Shown piece by piece: positions 8,510-16,472 of a DNA stretch of 64,000 nt. The position numbers were made by a program, and so were the translations under genes. Numbering within the stretch: the stretch's first letter is position 1; every line of letters begins with the position of its first letter. Location: the NCBI GenBank assembly GCA_019235885.1, contig JAFAKB010000020.1:1-64000 (forward strand), written 5' to 3'. Source of the DNA: Candidatus Eremiobacterota bacterium (lineage in GTDB: Bacteria; Vulcanimicrobiota; Vulcanimicrobiia; Vulcanimicrobiales; Vulcanimicrobiaceae). A model generated the notes under the pieces. It ran no database searches. It was not told where the DNA came from and saw nothing but the letters and a program-made list of their open reading frames with translations.

Positions 8510-9385
8510 ATGAACGAAGGGACGGGAACGCGGCCGCGGGTCGCGATCGTCACCGACTCAACCGCGGATCTGGAACCCGCCGACGCGCAGGAGCGCGGCA
8601 TCTCGGTCGTCCCGCTGTTCGTCAACTTCGGCGACGCGCGCTACCGCGACCGCATCGATCTCTCGCTCGAGGAGTTCTACCGCAAGCTCGCGACCTTGAA
8701 AGTCCTGCCGACGACCGCGCAGCCGACGCCGGCGATGTTCGAAGACGCGTTTCGCCCGCACGCCGAAGCGGGCCGCGCGATCGTCTGCCTGACGATCATG
8801 GGCAGCCTCTCGGGGACGATCAACGCGGCGAACACCGCGGCGCAGGCGTTTCCGCGCGCGGAGATCCACGTCGTCGACAGTGGCAGCACCGCCGGCGGCC
8901 TCGCGCTCCTCGCGCAGCACGCGAGCGAGCTCGCGCACGACGGCGGCGAGGCGCAAGCGGTGCTGGCGGCGCTGCAGCGCGACATCGCGGTGCTGCGCGG
9001 GTTCGCGACGATCCCGGACCTCTCGCACGCCGTCCGCACCGGCCGCGTCTCGCGCGCGCAAGCCTTCGTCGGCTCGCTGGTGAAGATCGTGCCGGTGCTG
9101 CGCATCGAGCGCGGCAAGGTCGAAGAGCACGCGCGCGTGCGCACCTTCGCGAAAGCGATCGACACCATGGTCGACGCCGCCGCGGCCGAGGCGAACAAGG
9201 CCGACGGCGCGCGCGTCTGCGTGATCCATTCGCACGCCGCGGACGAAGCCGCGCGCGTCGTCGCGAAGCTGCGCGAGAAGATCACCACCAAGCCGTTCGC
9301 GTTCGAGCAGCTTGAAGCCGGCCCGGTCCTCGGCACGCACGCGGGCCAAGGCGCGGTCGGCGTCTTCGTCATCCCCGGACCGTGA
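8510..9385 (+). CDS. fakB: DegV family fatty acid-binding protein (FakB-like)
   Basis: 291 residues. VAIVTDSTADL at the N-terminus, TTAQPTPAMFEDAF and TIMGSLSGTINAA are DegV signatures; the last two line the fatty-acid pocket and the site that presents the carboxylate to FakA. GTHAGQGAVGVFV closes the protein. The adjacent fakA and plsX support a role as fatty-acid carrier for FakA rather than a generic DegV. The ATG at 8510 lies three bases after the plsX stop; GTG at 8504 is an alternative in the same frame. Confidence 0.88.
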   Translation: MNEGTGTRPRVAIVTDSTADLEPADAQERGISVVPLFVNFGDARYRDRIDLSLEEFYRKLATLKVLPTTAQPTPAMFEDAFRPHAEAGRAIVCLTIMGSLSGTINAANTAAQAFPRAEIHVVDSGSTAGGLALLAQHASELAHDGGEAQAVLAALQRDIAVLRGFATIPDLSHAVRTGRVSRAQAFVGSLVKIVPVLRIERGKVEEHARVRTFAKAIDTMVDAAAAEANKADGARVCVIHSHAADEAARVVAKLREKITTKPFAFEQLEAGPVLGTHAGQGAVGVFVIPGP

Positions 9386-10515
9386 TCGCCTCGCCCGCGG
9401 CGGGCGTCTACGCTCACCTGCCGTTCTGCCCGTATATTTGCCCGTACTGCGACTTCGCGAAGTGGGCCTGGGACGACGCGCGCGCGGCGCGCTACGCCGA
9501 AGCGCTGCGCGCGGAGATCGCCGCGGCGCCGGCGGTGCGCGCGCGCACGCTGTTCTTTGGCGGCGGGACGCCGACCACGTATGCGCCCGAGATCATCGCC
9601 TCGCTGATCGGCGCGATACGGGAGCGGTTCGATTTGCCGCAGGACGCTGAAGTGACGACCGAAGCGAATCCCGATCCCTCGCTCGCCGCGCGCATTCCGG
9701 GGTTGCGGGCGGCCGGCGTGAACCGGCTGTCGATCGGCGTGCAGTCGTTCGATCCGCACGAGCTGCGCGTGCTCGGGCGTCAACACACGGCGTCCGACGT
9801 CGTGAACGCCGTGCGCGCGGCGCGCGCGGCAGGGTTCGACAACGTCTCGCTCGACTTGATCTTCGGCGTTCCGGGACAGAGCGAGGAGAGCTGGGCCGCG
9901 ACGCTCGACGCCGCGGTCGCGCTCGGCGTCGAGCACGTCTCGTGCTACGGGTTGACGATCGAGGAGGGGACGCCGTATGCGGCGTGGTTCGCGCGCGATC
10001 CGGGCGCGTTCGCCGGCGAATCGCGCGAGGCGCGGATGTACGCGATCGCGATCGACCGGCTGCGCACGGCCGGCTTCGAGCAGTACGAGATCTCCAACTG
10101 GGCCAAGCCCGGCTTCCGCTCCCAGCACAACGCGCTGTACTGGGCGAACGAACCGTATCTCGGCCTGGGAGTCGGCGCCGCGTCCTACCTCGGCGGCGTC
10201 CGCTCGACGCACACGCGCGAGCTTGCGGTCTACTGCGAGGCGGCGCTCGCCGGGCACCGCATCCCGGGCGAGAGCGAGCGGCTCGAAGGCGATGCGCAGG
10301 CCGGCGAGGCGATCATGCTCGCGCTGCGGACCGCGGAAGGAGTCGACCTGGCGCGGTTCCGCGAACGGTACGGCATCGATGTTGGCGAGCGGTACCGAAG
10401 CGTGGTCGACGAGCTGGTCGCGGCGGGGGTCCTGGCCGCCGACGCGGCCCAGCTGCGCCTTACCGAGCGCGGCCGGTTCGTAGCGAACGATGTCTGTGGC
10501 GCGTTCCTCGCCTGA
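9382..10515 (+). CDS. hemW: Radical SAM heme chaperone HemW
   Basis: 377 residues. The radical SAM cluster motif is CPYICPYC (CxxxCxxC) at residues about 14-21, preceded by AGVYAHLPF. FFGGGTPTTY, TEANPD, GVQSFDPHELRVLGR, DLIFGVPGQ and YEISNWAKPG follow, all typical of HemW. HemW hands heme to target proteins and is often misnamed oxygen-independent coproporphyrinogen oxidase. The GTG start overlaps the fakB stop by four bases (GTGA), so it belongs to the same operon. Only context and motifs separate it from HemN. Confidence 0.85.
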   Translation: MIASPAAGVYAHLPFCPYICPYCDFAKWAWDDARAARYAEALRAEIAAAPAVRARTLFFGGGTPTTYAPEIIASLIGAIRERFDLPQDAEVTTEANPDPSLAARIPGLRAAGVNRLSIGVQSFDPHELRVLGRQHTASDVVNAVRAARAAGFDNVSLDLIFGVPGQSEESWAATLDAAVALGVEHVSCYGLTIEEGTPYAAWFARDPGAFAGESREARMYAIAIDRLRTAGFEQYEISNWAKPGFRSQHNALYWANEPYLGLGVGAASYLGGVRSTHTRELAVYCEAALAGHRIPGESERLEGDAQAGEAIMLALRTAEGVDLARFRERYGIDVGERYRSVVDELVAAGVLAADAAQLRLTERGRFVANDVCGAFLA

Positions 10516-11605
10516 GCCCGGCCGCGGCATCGCGACCGCGGTCCTGCGCCTCGTCTTCGCGGCGATCTTCGGCACGACGGGCTTCCTGCTCGGGCGCGAG
10601 GCCTATCTGCACCTCATCTCGCTGCACGTCGCCAGCCAGTTCTGGCAGCTCACGTTCCTGGTCGTCGCGCCGGTGATCGGCGCGGTGATCGGCGTGCTGG
10701 TCGTGCCCGCCGCGCAACTGTTCTTCGAGACCGAGCTGCACGCGGTCGAGCGCGCGATCGACCGGCTCGCGCCGGGCGAGCTGGTCGGCGGCGCGATCGG
10801 GCTCGTCACCGGCCTGGTCATCGCCTTTTTGGTCAAGAGCATCCTGTTCGAGTTCGTCGCCTTCGCCGGGCCGACCGGCGGTTACATCGCGATCGCGCTG
10901 TACCTCGTGCTCTCGATCTTTGCGGCGTTTCTCGGCGCGCGCGTCGGCGCGAAGCAGCGCGTCGCGCTGGGCCGGATCGCCGCTCCCACCGCAGCTGCGA
11001 GCGGCGTCGGCGGCGAACCGAAGGTCCTCGACACCTCCGTGATCATCGACGGGCGCGTGCTGGACATCGTGCGCAGCGGCTTCCTCGAAGGGCCGCTGCT
11101 GCTGCCGCGCTTCGTGCTGCGCGAGCTGCAGCTGATCGCCGACAGCGCCGACTCGCTGAAGCGCACGCGCGGGCGGCGCGGCTTGGAGCTGCTCTCGGCG
11201 CTGCAGGCGACGGTGCCGATCGAGATCGTCGAGCGCGATCCGGAAGAGATCGGCCAAGTCGACGCCAAGCTGGTCCGGCTGGCGCAGGAGCGCGGCGCGA
11301 AGCTGATCACGAACGACTACAACTTGAACCGCGTGGCCCACGTCGAGGGAGTCGCGGTGCTGAACATCAACGAGCTCGCCAACGCGGTCAAACCGGTCTT
11401 GCTGCCGGGCGAGGAGCTGCGGGTCACGGTGATCCGCGAAGGGCGCGAGCCGCACCAAGGCGTCGGCTACCTCGACGACGGCACGATGATCGTGATCGAG
11501 AACGGCCGCCGCCTGATCGGCGACACGGTCGACGTGGCAGTAACCAGCGCGCTGCAGACGAACGCCGGCCGCATGATCTTCGCCCGGCCCAAACAGAGAG
11601 CATGA
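10490..11605 (+). CDS. Membrane-anchored PIN-TRAM domain protein (YacL type)
   Basis: 371 residues. Four hydrophobic segments lie in residues 1-150, then a PIN nuclease domain starting KVLDTSVIIDGRVLDIV, where the Asp residues are the expected metal ligands, with further acidic residues in ELQLIADS and a late LITNDYNLNRVA. A C-terminal TRAM-like domain (EELRVTVIREG, VGYLDDGTMIVIENG) may bind RNA. This is the YacL architecture, and the position just before ispD-ispF is the same as in Bacillus. Start ATG overlaps hemW by 26 bases. The substrate is not known. Confidence 0.88.
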   Translation: MSVARSSPEPGRGIATAVLRLVFAAIFGTTGFLLGREAYLHLISLHVASQFWQLTFLVVAPVIGAVIGVLVVPAAQLFFETELHAVERAIDRLAPGELVGGAIGLVTGLVIAFLVKSILFEFVAFAGPTGGYIAIALYLVLSIFAAFLGARVGAKQRVALGRIAAPTAAASGVGGEPKVLDTSVIIDGRVLDIVRSGFLEGPLLLPRFVLRELQLIADSADSLKRTRGRRGLELLSALQATVPIEIVERDPEEIGQVDAKLVRLAQERGAKLITNDYNLNRVAHVEGVAVLNINELANAVKPVLLPGEELRVTVIREGREPHQGVGYLDDGTMIVIENGRRLIGDTVDVAVTSALQTNAGRMIFARPKQRA

Positions 11606-11671
11606 TGCAAGCGCGCCCCTCGGGGAATGAGGACATTATCGTAATGAAGACGGCGCGCATAGTTCGGGGGA

Positions 11672-11764
11672 CCCACGCAAAGCGTGGGGGGCGTGGGTTC
11701 CGACGAATCGTCGGAACCCACGAACGAAGTTCGTCGGCGCTTCGCGCCGGGGTGCTGCGCACCC
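11672..11764. repeat. Array of five back-to-back palindromes between yacL and ispD
   Basis: Five perfect inverted repeats follow each other almost without gaps: 11672-11678/11682-11688 (7 bp stem, loop AAA), 11692-11706/11708-11722 (15 bp arms, one base between), 11721-11725/11729-11733 (5 bp, loop GAA), 11735-11740/11744-11749 (6 bp, loop TTC) and 11750-11755/11759-11764 (6 bp, loop TGC). They fill most of the 184-base gap 11606-11789. There is no T-run and no conserved ORF across the gap. Confidence 0.75.
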
Positions 11765-11789
11765 AAGCCCGGGGCGGAGCGCCGTTAAA

Positions 11790-12749
11790 ATGATCTGGGG
11801 CGCGGTTATCGTTGCTGCCGGGCGTGGAACGCGCTTCGGCAGACCGAAGCAACTGATCGAGGTCGCCGGGAAGCCGATGATCGCGTGGTCGGTCGAAGCG
11901 TTCGCGGCGATGCCGGAGATCGCGGAGCTCGCGATCGTCACCGAGCCGGAGTTCGTCGAACGAATCGAAGCGATCGCGCACGCGCGCGTGCAGCATGCGA
12001 GCGTGCTGGTCGTGCGCGGCGGCGACGATCGCCAAGCCAGCGTGCGCCACGGGCTGGAGGCGCTCTCGAACGACGTCGCGGCGGTGCTCGTCCACGACGG
12101 TGCGCGGCCGCTGGTGCAGACCTCGGACGTGCGTAACGGGATGCGCCCCGTGCGGCCCGGCACGGCGTCGCTGCTGGCGACGCCGCTGGTCGACACGGTG
12201 AAAGTCGCCGACGCCGCGGGCAAAGTCACGCGGACGCTCGACCGCGGCGAGCTGTGGGCCGCGCAGACGCCGCAGTTCGCGACCGCGCGCGATTTGCGCC
12301 GCGCGCACGCCGAGGCGCTGCGCCACGGCGCGCAGCCCGCGACGGACGACGCCGCGCTGCTCGAGCGCGCCGGGCTGGACGTGGTGATCGTGGAAGGCTC
12401 GCCGGACAACTTCAAGGTGACGCTGCCGAACGATCTCGCGCGCGCCGAGGCCCTGCTGCGCGACCGCGGCGAGCAAGGGACGGAAGAAGAGGTTCTGCTC
12501 GTCGAGTGTTACGTCGAGCCGCGCGCCGTCGACGCGGTCCTGCTCGAGCTGGAAGCGCGCGACGCGCGCGTCGACGTGATCGACCGCGACCTGCCGAGCG
12601 CGACCGTCATCCGCGCCTACGCGACCAACGCCGCGCTGCGCGGCTTCGGCTCGCGGCTGCACGCGCTCGCCGGCGAAGACGCGGTCTACACCGCGCACCT
12701 CTCGCACACGGCGCCGCGCAGCCCGAGCCCGCTCGACCGCGAGCACTGA
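11790..12749 (+). CDS. ispD: 2-C-methyl-D-erythritol 4-phosphate cytidylyltransferase IspD with an extra EF-G domain V-like C-terminal domain
   Basis: Residues 1-225 are a normal IspD: AAGRGTRFGRPKQ (CTP binding), VRGGDDRQASVRHGL, VHDGARPL, ATPLVDTVKVAD, AAQTPQFA, ATDDAALLE and GSPDNFKVTLPNDLARAE. IspD joins CTP and methylerythritol 4-phosphate in the MEP isoprenoid pathway. Family members are about 230 residues; this one is 319. Residues about 232-305 read LLVECYVEPRAVDAVLLELE, then ATVIRAYATNAALRGFGS and RLHALAGEDAVYTAHLSH, which follows the beta-alpha-beta pattern and motif order of elongation factor G domain V (also seen in YigZ-type proteins). The stop overlaps the ispF ATG (TGATG). Confidence 0.9.
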   Translation: MIWGAVIVAAGRGTRFGRPKQLIEVAGKPMIAWSVEAFAAMPEIAELAIVTEPEFVERIEAIAHARVQHASVLVVRGGDDRQASVRHGLEALSNDVAAVLVHDGARPLVQTSDVRNGMRPVRPGTASLLATPLVDTVKVADAAGKVTRTLDRGELWAAQTPQFATARDLRRAHAEALRHGAQPATDDAALLERAGLDVVIVEGSPDNFKVTLPNDLARAEALLRDRGEQGTEEEVLLVECYVEPRAVDAVLLELEARDARVDVIDRDLPSATVIRAYATNAALRGFGSRLHALAGEDAVYTAHLSHTAPRSPSPLDREH

Positions 12750-13270
12750 TGCATCCGCCGCATTTTCGCGTGGGGCACGGGTTCGACGCGCACCGGCTCG
12801 TCGAAGGACGGAGATTCGTGCTCGGGGGGGTGCGGATCGAGCACGAGCGCGGACCGCTCGGACACAGCGACGGCGACGCGCTCACGCACGCGATCTGCGA
12901 CGCGCTGCTCGGCGCGTGCGCGCTCGGCGACCTCGGCGCGCACTTTCCGGATACCGACCCGCAGTGGAAGGACGCGGACTCGCTGCGGCTGCTCGCGGCG
13001 TGCCACGAGCTCGCGGTGCGCCACGGCTGGACGATCGCGAACGTCGACGCGACCGTCGTGGTTCAGCAGCCTAGGCTCTCACCGCAGGTCCCGCTGATGC
13101 GGGACGCGCTCGCCGACGTACTGGGTCTGGACGTCGCGCGCATCAGCGTGAAGGCGAAGACGAGCGAGGGGATGGGATACACGGGTGACGGGACGGGGCT
13201 CGCGGCGTACGCGGTCGTCCTCGTCGAGACCCTCGAACGGCGCGAACCAGATCACAGCGCTTTCACCTGA
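12749..13270 (+). CDS. ispF: 2-C-methyl-D-erythritol 2,4-cyclodiphosphate synthase
   Basis: 173 residues. VGHGFDAHRL carries the zinc ligands Asp and His, HSDGDALTHAICDALLGA the next His, HFPDTDPQWKDADS the substrate loop, and KAKTSEGMGYTG the C-terminal signature. IspF cyclises CDP-methylerythritol phosphate and sits next to IspD in the pathway and on the chromosome, with a one-base overlap of stop and start. The C-terminus extends about 12 residues past the usual end, overlapping a convergent small ORF. Confidence 0.95.
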   Translation: MHPPHFRVGHGFDAHRLVEGRRFVLGGVRIEHERGPLGHSDGDALTHAICDALLGACALGDLGAHFPDTDPQWKDADSLRLLAACHELAVRHGWTIANVDATVVVQQPRLSPQVPLMRDALADVLGLDVARISVKAKTSEGMGYTGDGTGLAAYAVVLVETLERREPDHSAFT

Positions 13271-13443
13271 AGCTCCTCGGCTTGCATGTCGCTCAGCCCC
13301 AGCACGCTCTCGCGCTGGCGGCGGCGGGCGGTCAGCTCGTCGTCCCACATCCCGGCGTCGGCGCACTCCGCGGCGATCGCCGACAGCTCGGCCAGGAACC
13401 GCAGTGCGCCGACGACACGGCGTGAATCGGACGAAGCGTTCAT
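13252..13443 (-). CDS. Small hypothetical protein
   Basis: 63 residues, begins MNASSDSRRVVGALRFLAEL, predicted helical and charged, no signal peptide or cysteines. Codon third positions are GC-rich like the neighbours. The 3' end overlaps ispF by 19 bases. It lies downstream of the LuxR-type gene on the same strand with a 75-base gap. I do not recognise a family. Confidence 0.45.
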   Translation of the reverse strand: MNASSDSRRVVGALRFLAELSAIAAECADAGMWDDELTARRRQRESVLGLSDMQAEELQVKAL

Positions 13444-13518
13444 GGGCCCAGCCTACCGAAGCCGGCCCGCGCAAACTATCCGGAGCGGTACGGAGCTTCG
13501 CGCGTCGCGGTACGGAGA

Positions 13519-16305
13519 TTACGGACTCGGGGAGGCCGCCTCGTCGAGCAGCGCCGACAGCTCCCGCCGGCTCGCGACGCCGAGCTTGCGATAGGCCGAG
13601 GCGATGTGCGTCTCGACGGTCCGCTCGGAGATCACGAGCGTGTCCGCGATCGCGCGGGTCGGGTGCCCGGCGGCGACCAGCCCGGCGATCTCGCGCTCGC
13701 GCGCCGTCAGCGTCGCCTCGCCGCGGCGGCGGGGCGCCGCGGCGGCCGTCTCCGTGAGCCGCCGAACCTTGCCCGCGGCCCCGATCTTGCGGAAGAGCGC
13801 GACGGCCTCCGCCGTGCGGCCGGCCAGCTCGAGCGCGAAGCCCTCTTCGGTCGTCCACCCGGCCGTTCGAAAGGCGTCGACCGCCTCGGACGCCAGCGCG
13901 ACGGCGTCGTCCCGGCGGCGCTTGCGCAAGGCTTCGCGCGCGTCGGCGAGCGCCAGAAACCCGCGCGCCGGCCACGCGCCCTCGCGCGCCGCCACGACCG
14001 CGAGCGCCTCGCGCGCCGCGGCGCGCTCCTCCGCCCGGCCGCAGCCGGCGGCGGCCTCGTGCAGCCAGTACGGCGGCTCGGCGTGCGGGATGATCCGCAA
14101 CGCGTCGCCGACCAAGGCCGACGCCTCGGCGGTGCGGCCGGCGTTCAGCAAGTCGAGCGCGACCGCGCCCGCCAGCAGCGCCGCCGCCGACGTGTCCGCT
14201 TCGTGAATCGCCGCCCCCGCCGCCGTCAGCGCCTGCTCTCGCAGCGCGGCGTCGTCGTTCCCGCTCAGCGTCGACCAGCGCAGCGCGATGCCGAGCGACC
14301 AGCGCAAGATCGTTCCGACGTCGTGTCGGATCGCATCGGCGCGCGCGAGGTTCTCCGCGGTAGCGGCCGCGTCGCCCGCCAGCAGCGCGCCCAGCGCGGC
14401 GTTCTGCGAGAGCCAGGCGACGAAGCGCAGGTTCTTCATCGCCTGCGCCACCGCAAGCCCTTCGGCGTAGAGCGCGCGCGCGACCGCGAGCGGGCCGTAC
14501 GCCAACTCGACGTTGGCGTGGTTGTTGAGCGCGCGCACCAGCACGTCGAAGTCCGAGCGCTCGCGTGCTTCGCGCTGCGCCTGCCCGAAGCGCTCGCGCG
14601 CTTCGGCGGCGCGGCCCAGAATGCCGAGGCAGAACGCATAGTTCCCGGCAAAGCGCGCCGCCGACGGAGCTTCGCCGCGCGCCGCGAGCCGGTCGGCGCG
14701 CTGCAGGTGAATCAGCGCCTCTTCGGCGCGGCCGCGCGCCGTCAGAAGCCCGGCGGTCATCGTTTCGGCGTCGAAGCGCATCGCCGAATCCTCGTCCTGC
14801 AGGCGCTCCACGACCCCGAGCGCCTCGCGCACGCTTTCCTCGAAACGGCCTTGGTCGAAGAGCAGGTACGCCTTGCGCAGCGAAAGGCGGTTGGCGTCGA
14901 GATCGTCACCCACCGATGCGATCGCGTCGGAAAGCCAGCGCACCGCTTCGGCCACGTCCCCGGTCGCATAGAGCGCCTCGGCGGCTTTCTCCGCCAGCAG
15001 CGCGCGCTGGAACGGTTCCCGCGCGAAGTCGCAGGCGCGCACGTAGTGGCGCGCCGCGTCGGCGTACGCGAAGAGCGAGACCGCGTGGTCGCCGGCACGC
15101 TCGTTCCAACCGATGGCGTGCTCGGTGTCGCGCGCGCGCCAGGCGTGCTCGGCGATAGCGGTGACGTCGAGCGGCTCTTCGTGCGCGAGCGCTTGGGCCA
15201 CGCGCGCATGGAGCTCGAGCGCCTCGGCGCGCAGCATCTCGCCGTAGACCGCTTCGCGCGTGAGCGCGTGCCGAAACGCGAACGAGTCGCCGCGCTCGTC
15301 GTGCGCCTCTTCGACGATCAACTGCAAATCACGGGCGCGGCGCAGCGCCGCGTAGACCTCGACGGGCGGTACGCCGGTGAGGTGGGCGACGAAGCGCGCG
15401 GAGAAGCGCTTGCCGACGACCGCCGCATGCAGCAGCACGTCGCGGTCGCGTTGCGGCAGGGAGGCGAAACGCTCGCGGACGGTGACGCGAATGCTGGCCG
15501 GAACCGCCACGCTCGAGCCGTGGCGGTCGCGCCGCTCGAGCGCGCCGCGCAGCAGCTCTTCGGCAAAGAGCGGCCGTCCCTCGGAGAGCTCGCGGATCTG
15601 CGCGAGGGCTGCGGGCGGGAGCACGCGATCGACGTCGTTCAGCGCCGCGTGGAGCAATCGGTCCACGTCGTTGTCGCCGAGCGGCTCCAGCGTTAGCGTC
15701 TCCTCCGCGTCGCGCTCGAGCGCGCTCAGCACGCGCACGCGTTCGGCTTCGGTCTGCGCGTCCTCCAGCCGGTACGTCGCAACGAAGGTGATCGGCTCGG
15801 TCGCCAGACGCCGCGTCAGAAATCGCAGCAGCTCGACGGTTCCGCTGTCGGCCCAGTGCAGGTCCTCCAGCGCGACGAGCAAGCCGTTCGGACAACTGCG
15901 CGCCAGGTCGGCGAACGTCGTCGCGACCGAGGCGAAACGGCGCGACTTCTCGTCGTTCCCGCCCTCGCTGCCCGCGCGCATTTCGCGCTCGAGGCCGGCG
16001 TCCGCGCCCAGCGCGTCGAGCGCTTCGACGATCGCGGCGTACGGCGCGTTCGCATATTCGCGCACGGTGGTGACGACGGTGCGCAGGCCGTCGCGCGACG
16101 CGGCGGCGAGGAACTCCGCCAGTAGCCGCGTCTTGCCGACGCCCGCTTCACCGCGCACGACGACGAGCGCGGAACGGCGCGACGCGCCGCGGCGCGCGCG
16201 ACCGATCAGGTGCGCAAGCTCGCTCCGGCGGCCGACCAGCTCGCGGCAAAACACCCCGGAAGAGATCACGGTGAGCGCGTTTCGACGAGCTGGCGCCCGA
16301 CGCAT
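13519..16305 (-). CDS. LuxR-family transcriptional regulator with N-terminal AAA ATPase and TPR-like repeats
   Basis: 928 residues from ATG 16305. Order of domains: FCRELVGRRSELAHL, Walker A GEAGVGKTRLL at about residue 50, Walker B LLVALEDLHWAD, a winged-helix stretch, a long Ala-rich helical repeat region (residues about 400-830), and a C-terminal LuxR helix-turn-helix (LTAREREIAGLVAAGHPTRA, ERTVETHIASAYRKLGV). This is the LAL/MalT-like STAND regulator architecture: ATP-driven oligomerisation on an inducer, then DNA binding. The frame stays open upstream to 16761, but that part is antisense to the GluRS-like gene and low-complexity Arg/Ser, so I reject it. It interrupts the conserved ispF-gltX order. 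Confidence 0.88.
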   Translation of the reverse strand: MRRAPARRNALTVISSGVFCRELVGRRSELAHLIGRARRGASRRSALVVVRGEAGVGKTRLLAEFLAAASRDGLRTVVTTVREYANAPYAAIVEALDALGADAGLEREMRAGSEGGNDEKSRRFASVATTFADLARSCPNGLLVALEDLHWADSGTVELLRFLTRRLATEPITFVATYRLEDAQTEAERVRVLSALERDAEETLTLEPLGDNDVDRLLHAALNDVDRVLPPAALAQIRELSEGRPLFAEELLRGALERRDRHGSSVAVPASIRVTVRERFASLPQRDRDVLLHAAVVGKRFSARFVAHLTGVPPVEVYAALRRARDLQLIVEEAHDERGDSFAFRHALTREAVYGEMLRAEALELHARVAQALAHEEPLDVTAIAEHAWRARDTEHAIGWNERAGDHAVSLFAYADAARHYVRACDFAREPFQRALLAEKAAEALYATGDVAEAVRWLSDAIASVGDDLDANRLSLRKAYLLFDQGRFEESVREALGVVERLQDEDSAMRFDAETMTAGLLTARGRAEEALIHLQRADRLAARGEAPSAARFAGNYAFCLGILGRAAEARERFGQAQREARERSDFDVLVRALNNHANVELAYGPLAVARALYAEGLAVAQAMKNLRFVAWLSQNAALGALLAGDAAATAENLARADAIRHDVGTILRWSLGIALRWSTLSGNDDAALREQALTAAGAAIHEADTSAAALLAGAVALDLLNAGRTAEASALVGDALRIIPHAEPPYWLHEAAAGCGRAEERAAAREALAVVAAREGAWPARGFLALADAREALRKRRRDDAVALASEAVDAFRTAGWTTEEGFALELAGRTAEAVALFRKIGAAGKVRRLTETAAAAPRRRGEATLTAREREIAGLVAAGHPTRAIADTLVISERTVETHIASAYRKLGVASRRELSALLDEAASPSP

Positions 16306-16340
16306 GGTTTGGCAGGCCTGAGCCCGAACGGCCGAGCGGT

Positions 16341-16472
16341 ATGGTGAGTGAACTCGACGACCGCTACACGATCTCGGCCAGCAACATGCCCGGCAAGCCG
16401 GGCCCCGGCGGCAGCGACGAAGAACCCGAAGACGACGAGTCCGACGAAGAAGGCGAAGAAGAGCCAGACTGA
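16341..16472 (+). CDS. 43-residue acidic ORF upstream of the GluRS-like gene
   Basis: Begins MVSELDDRYTISASNMPGKP; from residue 25 nearly every residue is Asp, Glu, Pro or Ser, 15 of them acidic. The TGA stop (16470-16472) overlaps a CTG (16469-16471) that would start the GluRS-like gene, and its purine-rich 3' end (GAAGAAGAG) could serve as that gene's Shine-Dalgarno sequence. Either a small protein or a coupling leader. No homologue recognised; no signal peptide. Confidence 0.4.
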   Translation: MVSELDDRYTISASNMPGKPGPGGSDEEPEDDESDEEGEEEPD

